From positions 372,001 to 436,000 of the forward strand of contig CANLWB010000003.1 in the NCBI GenBank assembly GCA_947494695.1: a DNA stretch of 64,000 nucleotides, given 5' to 3'. The first letter of the stretch is position 1; each line of letters opens with the position of its first letter. The notes beneath the pieces are model-generated. The model searched no databases and was not told where the DNA came from. It worked only from the letters and a program-made list of their open reading frames with translations. Below are positions 1 through 8,580 of this stretch, in pieces. Position numbers and translations under genes: made by a program. Origin of the DNA: an uncultured Flavobacteriaceae bacterium (GTDB lineage: Bacteria; Bacteroidota; Bacteroidia; Flavobacteriales; Flavobacteriaceae).

Positions 1-1154
1 AAATTATGAAGTCTATGATTTCGAAGTTGTTTGGATAATACTTCTAATCTTGAAATTAAGCCTTGATGGTGTTCTTTTTTATTAAAACGCTGGTTAAAAG
101 CTTCAAATCCGTTCTGCTGCTTCTCTTTCCAAAGCAACTCCTGCGTATATAACGAAATAGCCTTATCTGCAATGGCTTCAGGGTTATCCTCGATAAATCC
201 GTTAGGACTTAAATTACCGTACATCCCCTCTGCTCCAATAGATGTCATAACACACGGTGTCCCATTTTGCATGGCATCTACCAGTTTTCCTTTAAGACCA
301 GCACCAAACCTAACCGGCACTAGACACACCTTCGTTTGTTGCATAACCTCATGAACATCATGAGCAAAACCTTTAATTAAAAACCCTTGCTTTTCATGAT
401 GCAGTTGGTTCACTTTTTGAGAGACATAGGCACCATAAACATGTAATTCTGTTTTGGGAAGTTTATTTCTTATCAGTGGCCAAATCGTTTCTTTTAAATA
501 TAACACGAGGTTATAATTGGGTTCGTGTAAAAAATTACCAATGGTTATAAAGTGCTGTCTGTTACGAAATTCAGGAAGTTCCTTTATGGTTTTATTTAAA
601 ATATTATCCAACATAAAAGGTAAATAATGCAATAACGCCTTATCGACTTTAAAGTCGTTTATAAGCATATCCATTTCAGTTTCAGAAATAATCAAACTCA
701 AATCACTTCTATAAATACTGGCTATTTCTCTTTTTGAGGTATCATTAAACAGATACGAGGCATCAAATGCTTTAGTGTCCTTAAGAGCTTGCTGTCTTCC
801 TTTTCGGAGTCCATGTAAATCTTCGGTATCCAAAATCCTAATAGCATCCGGACAATGCTCTGCCACACGCCAACCGAACTGTTCTTCCGTCATAAAACGA
901 TCAAAAAGAACCGTATTGGGTTTTAGCTCCTTAATAAATGTATCAAAACTTGAATCGTTTAACTGAATAGCGGCCTGATCGATTCCCAAACTTGTTAAGT
1001 CTGTTGCATTTTCACTTCGAGTACAAGAGGAAGCATATGTGATATGGTAATCCTGAGTTTGAAAAAACTCAATAAGCTGCATCATTCGGCTACCCGCAGC
1101 TGAACTCTTAGGTTCCGGCCAAACAAATCCAATTATTAATAACTTTTTTTGCAC
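1..1154 (-). CDS. Glycosyltransferase, GT4-like, cut by the window edge
   Basis: Transfers a sugar from an activated donor, probably in surface polysaccharide synthesis; acceptor unknown. About 384 codons are visible and the frame is still open at base 1, so the C-terminus is missing. The start is a GTG preceded in frame by TAA two codons upstream; the N-terminus KKLLIIGFVWPEP fits the first beta strand of a GT-B fold. Near residues 284-312 lies a glycine-rich stretch, FGAGLKGKLVDAM followed by GTPCV and GAEG, typical of the donor-binding C-terminal domain of Glyco_trans_1_4 proteins. An array of seven-base repeats lies directly upstream. The family is clear from these motifs; the specificity is not. 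Confidence 0.85.
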   Translation of the reverse strand, partial: MQKKLLIIGFVWPEPKSSAAGSRMMQLIEFFQTQDYHITYASSCTRSENATDLTSLGIDQAAIQLNDSSFDTFIKELKPNTVLFDRFMTEEQFGWRVAEHCPDAIRILDTEDLHGLRKGRQQALKDTKAFDASYLFNDTSKREIASIYRSDLSLIISETEMDMLINDFKVDKALLHYLPFMLDNILNKTIKELPEFRNRQHFITIGNFLHEPNYNLVLYLKETIWPLIRNKLPKTELHVYGAYVSQKVNQLHHEKQGFLIKGFAHDVHEVMQQTKVCLVPVRFGAGLKGKLVDAMQNGTPCVMTSIGAEGMYGNLSPNGFIEDNPEAIADKAISLYTQELLWKEKQQNGFEAFNQRFNKKEHHQGLISRLEVLSKQLRNHRLHN

Positions 1155-1243
1155 GAAAATTTATTTTTAATCTCCAAATTTCAAACTCAAAACTCCAAAT
1201 TCCAAACTTTAGCATTCAAAACCGAAGAACCAAATTCTAAAAT

Positions 1244-1394
1244 TTTAATTTCCCAATTCCTAATTCCTAATTCCTAATTCCGAACTTCATACTTCATACT
1301 TCATACTTCATACTTTATACTCTATACTCCATACTCCATACTCCATACTTAATACTTCATACTTCATACTTTATACTTCATACTTTATACTCCC
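1244..1394. repeat. Heptanucleotide tandem array
   Basis: About four copies of TTCCTAA (1255-1281) run into about fifteen copies of a seven-base unit, ACTTCAT with variants ACTCCAT and ACTTTAT (1284-1390). The DNA before it (1165-1243) is similar but more decayed. It fills the gap between two minus-strand genes and lies upstream of the glycosyltransferase start, where its transcript would be purine-rich (GTATGAA units). All frames are short, so it is not coding. Arrays like this change length by strand slippage. Confidence 0.9.
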
Positions 1395-1409
1395 AACCAC
1401 CAATCACCT

Positions 1410-1883
1410 CTATTCCGGTTTTGGTTCCAAACTATATTTAAAACGCACCTGTTTAGCCCAATCTACTACGGCAATAATTTGATTGTTAGCAAGTTTAGCT
1501 TCGGCATGCATCCAGGTATATGATTTAGGTGGCATATTTTTATCCTCTACCATCTCTATAAGCTCTTCAAACTTGTGATCTTTCCGCGTTACAGAACTCC
1601 CTTCCCAATTAGAGACATTAAAATGCTTTTTTCCATGTTTTATATGGTCTGCCATCCAATAATTAACAGGCGTAATACGACTATACCATGGATACCTTGT
1701 TACATTACTGTGGCAATCGAAACACCCTGCTTTTAAAATAGCTTTGACATTTTCAGGTGGATTTGTTTCATTTAAGAAAGCCCCTACAGACGCAACATCC
1801 CCTTCATTTTTATCCGGACCAAAAAATTGGGCTATACCCAATATCATTAATAAGAACAAAAATGTCTTTTTTATTATTTTCAT
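1410..1883 (-). CDS. Haem-binding domain protein (Haem_bd type)
   Basis: A 157-residue exported protein with an N-terminal hydrophobic segment (residues 6-20, FLFLLMILGIAQF) that is either a signal peptide or an anchor. A single c-type haem site, CFDCH, lies at residues 54-58, followed by the family-typical run TRYPWYSRITPVNYW and an MPPKSY segment that could give the distal methionine ligand. This matches the Haem_bd family, common in Bacteroidota and placed in the periplasm. The role is probably electron transfer, but no partner oxidase is nearby. Start ATG is the first in frame. Confidence 0.85.
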   Translation of the reverse strand: MKIIKKTFLFLLMILGIAQFFGPDKNEGDVASVGAFLNETNPPENVKAILKAGCFDCHSNVTRYPWYSRITPVNYWMADHIKHGKKHFNVSNWEGSSVTRKDHKFEELIEMVEDKNMPPKSYTWMHAEAKLANNQIIAVVDWAKQVRFKYSLEPKPE

Positions 1884-1924
1884 TATGGGTATTTTAGGGA
1901 AATAAAAATAGATAAAATTATCTT

Positions 1925-2500
1925 ATGACTTTAGAAGATTTCTATAAAGAATTAAGTTATTTAAACACGGCCCGAGAGCATCGAATGAAGTACGCCAAAA
2001 TGGTATTAGATGATCTGAGCTTACTTCCCAAACTCCTGGATATTTTATTTATGGTAGACGATAAGGTGTCTTCCAGGGCGGCCTGGGTTCTGGAATTTGT
2101 ATGTGCAGAATACATTTATGCCATAGTTCCTTACCTGGAAATCTTCACCAAAAATCTCAATACGATTCACCTCGATTCGTCTGTTCGCCCCGTCTCTAAA
2201 ATATGTGAGTTTATTACCCGAGAATATTATTCTAAACACCCCAACACGATAAAGAAAACACTTCATCCACAGTATCAAAAACGTATTATTGAAGCTTGTT
2301 TCGATTGGATGATAAGTGACCAAAAGGTAGCTCCCAAGGTATATGCGATGGAATCTCTGTTTTTATATGGACTGGACTATAATTGGATTCACCCCGAATT
2401 AACACAGATCTTAGAACAAGATTTCGCAACGCAAAGTGCCGGTTTTAAGGCTCGGGCAAAGCGTACCCTTCAAAAAATGAAGAAAAGAAAAGCTTCCTGA
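1925..2500 (+). CDS. Hypothetical protein, helical HEAT-like
   Basis: A 191-residue soluble protein with no signal peptide or membrane segment. It is made of amphipathic helices spaced like HEAT or armadillo repeats (for example KVSSRAAWVLEFV and KVYAMESLFLYG) and ends in a basic tail, KKRKAS. No catalytic motif is visible. It lies 70 bases before purB, whose own promoter falls in the gap, so co-transcription is possible but not needed. A scaffold or binding role is inference from the fold alone. Confidence 0.75.
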   Translation: MTLEDFYKELSYLNTAREHRMKYAKMVLDDLSLLPKLLDILFMVDDKVSSRAAWVLEFVCAEYIYAIVPYLEIFTKNLNTIHLDSSVRPVSKICEFITREYYSKHPNTIKKTLHPQYQKRIIEACFDWMISDQKVAPKVYAMESLFLYGLDYNWIHPELTQILEQDFATQSAGFKARAKRTLQKMKKRKAS

Positions 2501-2541
2501 AAAATCGAGGTTTAAATGCCTGAAAACGCAAATCAAAAACG

Positions 2542-2549
2542 TATCTTTG
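2542..2549 (+). promoter_or_regulatory. TAnnTTTG promoter element of purB
   Basis: TATCTTTG matches the -7 element of Bacteroidota promoters. It lies 24 bases before the purB ATG at 2574 and overlaps the TTG at 2547 that opens the longest frame, which rules that TTG out as the start. Confidence 0.7.
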
Positions 2550-2573
2550 CCTTTTCAAAAAAATTACATACTA

Positions 2574-3917
2574 ATGTCATTATCATCATTAAATGCCATC
2601 TCTCCGATCGACGGACGATATAGAAATAAAGTTAACCAATTAGCACCCTATTTCTCTGAAGAAGCTCTTATAAAATACCGTGTTCTTGTTGAAATTGAAT
2701 ACTTTATTGCACTGTGTGAAATTCCCTTACCGCAACTTAAAGGTATTGATACGGCTATTTTTGATGATTTAAGAAACATTTATAACGATTTCTCTGAAGA
2801 TGATGCGCTGGCCATTAAAAAAATTGAAAGCACTACCAATCATGATGTTAAAGCCGTTGAGTACTTTATCAAGGAAAAATTTGATGCTTTAAACCTATCT
2901 GAATACAAGGAGTTTATTCATTTCGGATTAACCTCACAAGATATTAACAACACGGCAATTCCTTTAAGCATTAAGGAAGCCATGAATGATGTATATGTTC
3001 CTGAATATTTAAACGTTTTAAATAAACTAAACACCCTAAGTGAAGAATGGGCTTCTATACCCATGCTTGCCAGAACACATGGGCAGCCAGCTTCTCCTAC
3101 CCGATTAGGAAAAGAAATTGCTGTTTTTGTAAAACGTCTTGAGGAACAATTTAATTTATTAAACGATATACCGGGAGCTGCTAAATTTGGTGGCGCCACG
3201 GGTAACTATAACGCACACCATGTGGCGTACCCGAATATTGACTGGAAAGCTTTTGGTTCTAAATTTGTTCAAGAAAAACTAGGCTTACAACATTCGTTTC
3301 CTACCACTCAAATTGAGCACTATGACCATATGGCTGCTCTTTTTGATGCCTTAAAACGAATTAATACCATTATTATAGATTTAGATCGTGATATCTGGAC
3401 GTATGTATCTATGGATTATTTCAAACAAAAAATCAAAAAAGGAGAAATTGGTAGTTCTGCCATGCCACACAAGGTAAACCCAATAGATTTTGAAAATAGT
3501 GAAGGTAATTTAGGTATAGCTAACGCCGTATTTGAGCATTTAGCTATAAAACTTCCAATTTCAAGATTACAACGCGATTTAACCGATAGTACGGTTTTAC
3601 GTAATGTTGGTGTTCCTTTTGGACATACCATTATTGGTTTTAAATCGACATTAAAAGGTCTTGATAAACTTTTATTAAATGAATCTAAATTCGCCGAAGA
3701 TTTAGAAAATAACTGGGCTGTGGTTGCCGAGGCTATTCAGACCATTTTACGTCGTGAAGCTTACCCGAACCCATATGAGGCATTAAAAGGCCTTACAAGA
3801 ACTAATGAAACCATTAATCAGGATTCCATATCAAATTTTATAGAGACACTGGAGGTCTCTGATGCAATAAAAGACGAATTAAAACGTATTACACCTAGTA
3901 ATTACACTGGAATTTAA
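2574..3917 (+). CDS. purB: Adenylosuccinate lyase
   Basis: Cleaves fumarate from SAICAR and from adenylosuccinate, two steps of purine synthesis in the cytoplasm. The 447-residue length and the N-terminus LNAISPIDGRYRNKV fit the family. The fumarase/aspartase-superfamily signature SSAMPHKVNP is near residues 294-303, and the substrate-binding TSQDINNTA and RTHGQPASPT segments precede it. The ATG at 2574 was chosen because the longer frame starts inside the promoter and adds nine unconserved residues. A small membrane protein follows 12 bases downstream. Confidence 0.97.
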   Translation: MSLSSLNAISPIDGRYRNKVNQLAPYFSEEALIKYRVLVEIEYFIALCEIPLPQLKGIDTAIFDDLRNIYNDFSEDDALAIKKIESTTNHDVKAVEYFIKEKFDALNLSEYKEFIHFGLTSQDINNTAIPLSIKEAMNDVYVPEYLNVLNKLNTLSEEWASIPMLARTHGQPASPTRLGKEIAVFVKRLEEQFNLLNDIPGAAKFGGATGNYNAHHVAYPNIDWKAFGSKFVQEKLGLQHSFPTTQIEHYDHMAALFDALKRINTIIIDLDRDIWTYVSMDYFKQKIKKGEIGSSAMPHKVNPIDFENSEGNLGIANAVFEHLAIKLPISRLQRDLTDSTVLRNVGVPFGHTIIGFKSTLKGLDKLLLNESKFAEDLENNWAVVAEAIQTILRREAYPNPYEALKGLTRTNETINQDSISNFIETLEVSDAIKDELKRITPSNYTGI

Positions 3918-3929
3918 TACTTTAGAGTT

Positions 3930-4151
3930 ATGTTAAGCGATAAACAGTCTTTATTACTCTGCGGAATTACAGCCGGAGGTATTTTTGTTGGAGGCATCCT
4001 AGACGTACTAACTAACTTTATCGTTTTAACCATTCTTACGATTGTATTTTTCACCGTTATTGCCAACCTTATGTATACGAAGTTAAATCAGGCCAATGCG
4101 GTTGAAAAAGAGATCGGTACAGATAATTATGACGAAAAAGAGAGTGTCTAA
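3930..4151 (+). CDS. Small membrane protein, unknown function
   Basis: 73 residues with two hydrophobic segments (about 8-28 and 30-50), glycine-rich in the first (GITAGGIFVGGIL), then a charged C-terminal tail ending DEKESV. It starts 12 bases after purB and is probably transcribed with it. I do not recognise a family. Its stop codon overlaps the left end of a repeat element that may also end transcription. Confidence 0.65.
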   Translation: MLSDKQSLLLCGITAGGIFVGGILDVLTNFIVLTILTIVFFTVIANLMYTKLNQANAVEKEIGTDNYDEKESV

Positions 4152-4292
4152 AACGTTTTAGAATTATCATTTTGAATTCCTGTCTGCCGGACAGGCAGGC
4201 AGTCGAAACATCTTAAAACCTTAATGCGCATACGTATGCGTTTAATTTTTAATAGATTCTTTACGTCGTTCTGAATGACACCTTTTTAGGTC
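4146..4292. repeat. ~130-base element with inverted ends, copy 1
   Basis: The left part (GTCTAAAA, then TCATTTTGAA) and the right part (TTCTGAATGACA, then CCTTTTTAG) are inverted versions of each other. The middle holds CTTAAAACCTTAAT, a small GCGCATACGTATGCG palindrome, and an inserted hairpin CCTGTC/GACAGG at 4179-4195. A second copy is at 45635-45761. Both copies lie between convergent genes and could fold into long hairpins, so they may also stop transcription from both sides. Confidence 0.7.
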
Positions 4293-4344
4293 CGTTCCTT
4301 TTTATATCTTTTGCAGAGAACTTTCACCTTATCTCGTTACTGCC

Positions 4345-4887
4345 CTATTTAAAAAAGTTTGTAATATCCTTTATCTGTCCTTCATCAATATTAGCACTTT
4401 GTAGTGCCGTAAATAATGTGACCATTTTATCCGGACTCATATCACTCCCCAGTACTCTAATAATACCAAATCCCATGTCTTTGGCACTTCCAAAAACGAC
4501 GACTTCATCAGCCTCGTCATCATCTCCAATGTACTTTACAACAACTTTCCTTCCTTTATCATTAAATGCCATCAATTCGTTGTACTTTTTATCCCTTAAG
4601 ATGGTTTTTACCTTTTTTAATTCGGTTTTATACGTTTCAACATCTGTTCCATCTGCCTTATACCCTAAAAAGTTTAATTTTTTAACAGAGTTATAGGCTT
4701 CATTTTGTTCTTTACTAAAGTTAGATTTATCTAATTTCACCATAGATATTGGAATATCCTGAGAAATAAAATTAGCCGACTCCTGATGGTCCACAAAGTA
4801 GTGTTGCAAACTTGCTTCGCTGGCACAACTTACCAGAAGTAGTGCTGTAAATAATGTATAAAATAAGTATTTGACTGTTCGTTTCAT
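4345..4887 (-). CDS. DUF4252 lipoprotein
   Basis: A 180-residue lipoprotein. The signal peptide ends in a lipobox with the lipidated cysteine at residue 21 (LLLVSC). The remaining sequence, including the acidic GDDDEADE segment and the end MVTLFTALQSANI, fits DUF4252, a Bacteroidota-only family of unknown function. The start at 4887 gives a normal signal peptide; the longer frame from 4932 adds 15 residues that do not fit one. It is the last gene of an operon with a sigma factor, an anti-sigma-like protein and a second DUF4252 protein. Confidence 0.85.
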   Translation of the reverse strand: MKRTVKYLFYTLFTALLLVSCASEASLQHYFVDHQESANFISQDIPISMVKLDKSNFSKEQNEAYNSVKKLNFLGYKADGTDVETYKTELKKVKTILRDKKYNELMAFNDKGRKVVVKYIGDDDEADEVVVFGSAKDMGFGIIRVLGSDMSPDKMVTLFTALQSANIDEGQIKDITNFFK

Positions 4888-5008
4888 TTGTTTTTGGTTT
4901 TTATCAGAATTAAATAATCTGTGAATACACAAATGTGATTTACATACCTAAGGGCTTCAGCTTTTGTTAAAACCCTTAGATATGATAAGTTTTGATTGAT
5001 GATGATGA

Positions 5009-5569
5009 CTAATGTTGTTTTTCTAAATGTTTCCCTCCCGGAATGTTCATTTTATCGGTAAGCTTAGAGATTTCATTTAAATCTATGTCTCCCGTAAGCG
5101 ATACAACAACTGTTTCTATCTTTCTGTGTTCTCCGTTTATTTCAACACCTTTACCTTTCATAGCTTTATCAATGCCATTAACGAAGATTAATAACTCTTT
5201 TACATGATCTGCGTCTTTCCCTTCTTTCACATAAAACTTAACTTCGGTACCATCATCTTTTACTTCCATAAGTTCTTCTAATGAACCCGAGCGTGACTTT
5301 ACCCACTTTGAAATATCTCCAGAAATCGTTTTGTTATCTGTTACAATAGTTTTAAAACTGGTAATACTTTTTACCATGTCCATATAAGACTTAGCTTCCG
5401 GGTCTTCAACATTAATCCCCATCTTAGCTATCATTTGAAACATTTTTGGTTTAATTGATACATAGGTAACATCTGAGTTATCACTGTATTTTTCAAAAAT
5501 GCCCTGAGCCATTCCCGTTAATGGCGCTAACATAAGTGCCATTATAAACACAATTACTTTCTTTTTCAT
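5009..5569 (-). CDS. DUF4252 protein, secreted
   Basis: Paralogue of the lipoprotein downstream, 186 residues. It has a cleavable signal peptide (MKKKVIVFIMALMLAPLTGMAQG) rather than a lipobox, so it should be periplasmic or released. The body contains a DGTEVKFYVKE strand and a VVVSLTGDIDLNEI segment typical of DUF4252. An upstream in-frame ATG at 5599 would add ten residues; 5569 gives the more usual signal peptide. As a pair, the two proteins are probably the output or sensors of the sigma factor upstream; that is inference from gene order. Confidence 0.85.
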   Translation of the reverse strand: MKKKVIVFIMALMLAPLTGMAQGIFEKYSDNSDVTYVSIKPKMFQMIAKMGINVEDPEAKSYMDMVKSITSFKTIVTDNKTISGDISKWVKSRSGSLEELMEVKDDGTEVKFYVKEGKDADHVKELLIFVNGIDKAMKGKGVEINGEHRKIETVVVSLTGDIDLNEISKLTDKMNIPGGKHLEKQH

Positions 5570-5618
5570 ACTTGTATTACTATTTATTATCGTCTTCATT
5601 TTTTTGTTTTTTTAACTG

Positions 5619-6104
5619 TTAATTTTTAAAAATTATGCTCGTTGTATTTTCAATTTCATTCAAGTAGCTTAGTGTAGCTGTACCTTTATCCATTTCTTTA
5701 AGGTAATTCACTGTAGAAGTTCCTTTATTAAAATGACTTGAAATCATGGCCAACGATTTTGTGACTTCGTTTAGGGCGTCTTCGGGTTTATTGTAAGTTC
5801 CATAAGTATACGAATCATAAGAAGCAACTATGGGATCCTTAAAATAAAACCCTAACATGAGAACAGCTACTGCAGCGACAGAAATCCATTTGTAATTAAA
5901 AGTTCGTCTCGTTTTTAATGGTATGTCTTTAGTAAACTGCTCCTGTTTATTTCCCAAAAAATACGTAAACATGGGTTTGTACATTTCTAAATGCGGCGCT
6001 ACAGTTTCTTGTGAAAAATAGTGTTTTAACTGCTGCTCTTCTTTTATTGATGTTTCTCCGTTCTCGTACTTCTCGAGTAATTTTTCTATATTATTTAATA
6101 CCAT
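5619..6104 (-). CDS. Probable anti-sigma factor
   Basis: 161 residues with a cytoplasmic N-terminal part that begins LLEKYENGETSIKEEQQL, a form common at the start of flavobacterial anti-sigma proteins. One membrane segment follows (about residues 73-90, WISVAAVAVLMLGFYF), then a ~70-residue periplasmic part. The coding region overlaps the end of the ECF sigma factor by 14 bases, which implies translational coupling. Sequence alone gives no strong family hit, so the anti-sigma role rests on topology and position. Confidence 0.75.
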   Translation of the reverse strand: MVLNNIEKLLEKYENGETSIKEEQQLKHYFSQETVAPHLEMYKPMFTYFLGNKQEQFTKDIPLKTRRTFNYKWISVAAVAVLMLGFYFKDPIVASYDSYTYGTYNKPEDALNEVTKSLAMISSHFNKGTSTVNYLKEMDKGTATLSYLNEIENTTSIIFKN

Positions 6105-6600
6105 AATTATGTGTATTAGTTAATTTTTCTCTTATTGTTTTTCTAGCTCTTGATAAATTTACACGTACTGCTGTATTATTCATATTTAGCATTTTGGCAA
6201 TCTCATCAAAATCATATTCTTCTATATCTCTAAGTTGAATGATCATTCTTTGTTGATCTGGTAATTCTTCAATAATTTTTGAAACCCAATCTACACTGTC
6301 ATTTAATTCAACTTGCTTTTGCAAGGATGTATTTCCATCTTCATAATTACTGTGAACAATCTTTAAATTTTGAGATTGTTTAGATTTCAGCTTATCAAAA
6401 CAAAAATTCTTAGTCATTGTCATAGAAAACGCTTCAATATTCTTATATTCTTGCATTTTCCTTTTATTATTCCATAACTTTAGTAGAACCTCCTGAGTAG
6501 CATCTTCTGCTTCTTCTGTCGATACAAGTAAACGCTTAGCCAAGCGAAAAACTTTATCCTTAAAAGGCATTACTATATTTAAAAACTCTACTTGAGTCAT
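6091..6600 (-). CDS. ECF RNA polymerase sigma factor
   Basis: A 169-residue sigma-70 family protein of the extracytoplasmic-function class. Region 2 lies near residues 15-75 (AEDATQEVLLKLW, then NIEAFSMTMTKNFCFDKLK) and region 4 near 105-160, with the helix-turn-helix FDEIAKMLNMNNTAVRVNLSRAR. There is no region 3. It is the first gene of a four-gene operon (sigma, membrane protein, two DUF4252 proteins) and is expected to drive its own operon when released by the membrane partner. The stress it responds to cannot be read here. Confidence 0.92.
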   Translation of the reverse strand: MTQVEFLNIVMPFKDKVFRLAKRLLVSTEEAEDATQEVLLKLWNNKRKMQEYKNIEAFSMTMTKNFCFDKLKSKQSQNLKIVHSNYEDGNTSLQKQVELNDSVDWVSKIIEELPDQQRMIIQLRDIEEYDFDEIAKMLNMNNTAVRVNLSRARKTIREKLTNTHNYGIK

Positions 6601-6753
6601 TTACGGTTTGGTTTAGTTTTGTTTAATTGGCTTAATAAGGCCGTTTAATATCACGACGACCATTAATCTATTTTGTTACAAAATATTTTTAATTATATAA
6701 TAATGTAAGTAAATTTAGAGTTTTAAAGACTATAAGTTTATAAAAAAACTGCT

Positions 6754-8226
6754 ATGAAAAATCTAAAAGCCCTAATCTTATTGATTATATGTTCTGTCCT
6801 TATTACTGGTTGTTTTGATGACGGCGATGATGTTCCTATTACGGCAGGTGAAATAAATGATTTTGTATGGAAGGGCATGAATGCTTTCTATCTTTATAAG
6901 GACAATACGCCCGATCTTGCCAATAACAGATTTTCTACAGATCAGGACTATAATGCCTACTTAAACAATTTTTCCAAACCGGAAGACCTCTTCGAAAGCT
7001 TGATTTATCAAAGACAAACAGTGGATAGATTTAGCTGGATTGTGGATGACTATATTGCTTTGGAACAACTATTTAGCGGTGTGAGCACCAGTAACGGCAT
7101 GGAATTCAAAACGTTTAGATTTTCCTCTACAGATAATAACATCTACGGTTTTGTAACGCATGTCTTGCCAAATACTGATGCTGCCCGACAAGGTGTTAAG
7201 CGCGGTGATCTATTTTATGGAATAGATGGCACACAATTAACAATGGATAACAGAAGAACACTTTTAAACCAGACCAGTTATACCATAAACTTAGGAAATT
7301 ATGATGAAAATGGGACTCCTGATGATACCAGTGACGATTCTATAACTCCAGGTACCAAAAGCATCGCTCTAACTAAGACTGAATACACAGAAAACCCTGT
7401 ATTTATAAGTAACGTATTAGATGTCTCTGGTACCAAAGTAGCCTATTTAATGTATAATGGTTTTACAGGAACCGAACAATTTAATGCCGATTTAAATAGT
7501 GCTTTTGGTACGTTTAAAAATGCAAGTGCAACAGAATTGGTTCTGGATCTTCGTTATAACCCTGGAGGCTCTGTTAATACAGCCATTATGCTAGGGAGTT
7601 TAATTACCGGTCAATTTTTTGGAGATGTTTTTAGTACCGAACAATGGAATACTGAATTACAGCAAGCCTTTGATAATGATGACCCTGAATTATTAATTAA
7701 CCGATTTGTTAATCGTAATGGAGATACAGATTTAAACAGCTTAAACCTTAATACGGTTTATATCTTAACGACAAGAAGTAGTGCTTCAGCAAGTGAATTG
7801 ATTATAAATTCTTTAATTCCATATATTAATGTAGTACAAATTGGATCTGCGACCTCCGGAAAATATCAGGCTTCAACAACGCTTTATGATTCCCCTAACT
7901 TTAGCCGTAACGGAGCCAACCCCGCACATACTTACGCGATGCAACCCCTTATATTTAAGTCTTTAAATGTTGACGGTGTAACCGACTATTTTGATGGACT
8001 TTCACCAAACTCTACTAATGTTATTTTTGAAGATATTAGCAATTTAGGGGTCTTAGGCGATGTTAATGAACCACTTCTTGCAACAGCATTGGCTAGAATT
8101 AATGGTGTAGTAAAATTATCTGCCCACAAAAAAGGTAAATCTGTTAATATTGTGGAAGACAGCAAGGATTTAATACCATTTTCTAAAAGCATGTATACGG
8201 ACAAAAAGCCATTAATAGGGTTATAA
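6754..8226 (+). CDS. S41 family C-terminal processing peptidase, lipoprotein
   Basis: A 490-residue serine protease anchored by a lipidated cysteine at residue 20 (VLITGC). Order: N-terminal helical domain, a PDZ-like segment (about 105-180, with VLPNTDAARQGVKRGDLFYGI), then the S41 catalytic domain. The catalytic serine is in SSASASELI near residue 345 and the paired lysine in TSGKYQAS near 370; LVLDLRYNPGG is the usual substrate-side strand. Family members degrade or trim envelope proteins. It stands alone between the sigma operon and the B12 receptor. Confidence 0.92.
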   Translation: MKNLKALILLIICSVLITGCFDDGDDVPITAGEINDFVWKGMNAFYLYKDNTPDLANNRFSTDQDYNAYLNNFSKPEDLFESLIYQRQTVDRFSWIVDDYIALEQLFSGVSTSNGMEFKTFRFSSTDNNIYGFVTHVLPNTDAARQGVKRGDLFYGIDGTQLTMDNRRTLLNQTSYTINLGNYDENGTPDDTSDDSITPGTKSIALTKTEYTENPVFISNVLDVSGTKVAYLMYNGFTGTEQFNADLNSAFGTFKNASATELVLDLRYNPGGSVNTAIMLGSLITGQFFGDVFSTEQWNTELQQAFDNDDPELLINRFVNRNGDTDLNSLNLNTVYILTTRSSASASELIINSLIPYINVVQIGSATSGKYQASTTLYDSPNFSRNGANPAHTYAMQPLIFKSLNVDGVTDYFDGLSPNSTNVIFEDISNLGVLGDVNEPLLATALARINGVVKLSAHKKGKSVNIVEDSKDLIPFSKSMYTDKKPLIGL

Positions 8227-8519
8227 TTTAAATACACATAAAACGTATTTCAACTGGAGTACCGGAAAGGGACTGCGCACTAGAACTTTATCATTTATTA
8301 TAGGACCAGCGTTACTGGGTGGGTGAACTCATCACAACAGTTAATAGCCATTATAACAGGGGTATCTATGCACGGACTTAGAAACTAGACAAACCAAAGC
8401 CCTAAATATACCTTCCAATGTTATTGGGTTGCCCGAAATGCTCAGGGAAACATACGAGCAAAAAATGACCGAGAAAGAAGTCCCGAGGAATTCTTTTCTA
8501 TTAAAACAGCCATTAATAT
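8227..8519. other. Gene-free stretch, possibly decayed coding sequence
   Basis: 293 bases without a complete gene. One forward frame is open from about 8383 to 8520 with a coding-like look (YWVARNAQGNIRAK, then PEEFFSIKTA) and continues upstream past a single TAG, but it has no start codon and no family I recognise. It is less AT-rich than other gaps here. It may be a gene remnant or chance. Confidence 0.3.
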
Positions 8520-8550
8520 AAAAAATGCCATCTTAAGGATGGCATTTTTT
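8520..8550. terminator. Bidirectional rho-independent terminator
   Basis: A perfect 13-base-pair hairpin, AAAAAATGCCATC / GATGGCATTTTTT with a five-base loop, carrying A and T tracts on its two sides. It serves the convergent S41 protease and the B12 receptor. Confidence 0.9.
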
Positions 8551-8580
8551 ATATCGTGGTTAAACCAACATAGGTTAAAC

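Noticed and set aside
2547-2573. Longer purB start at TTG 2547
   Set aside because: The codon lies inside the promoter element TATCTTTG and adds unconserved residues.
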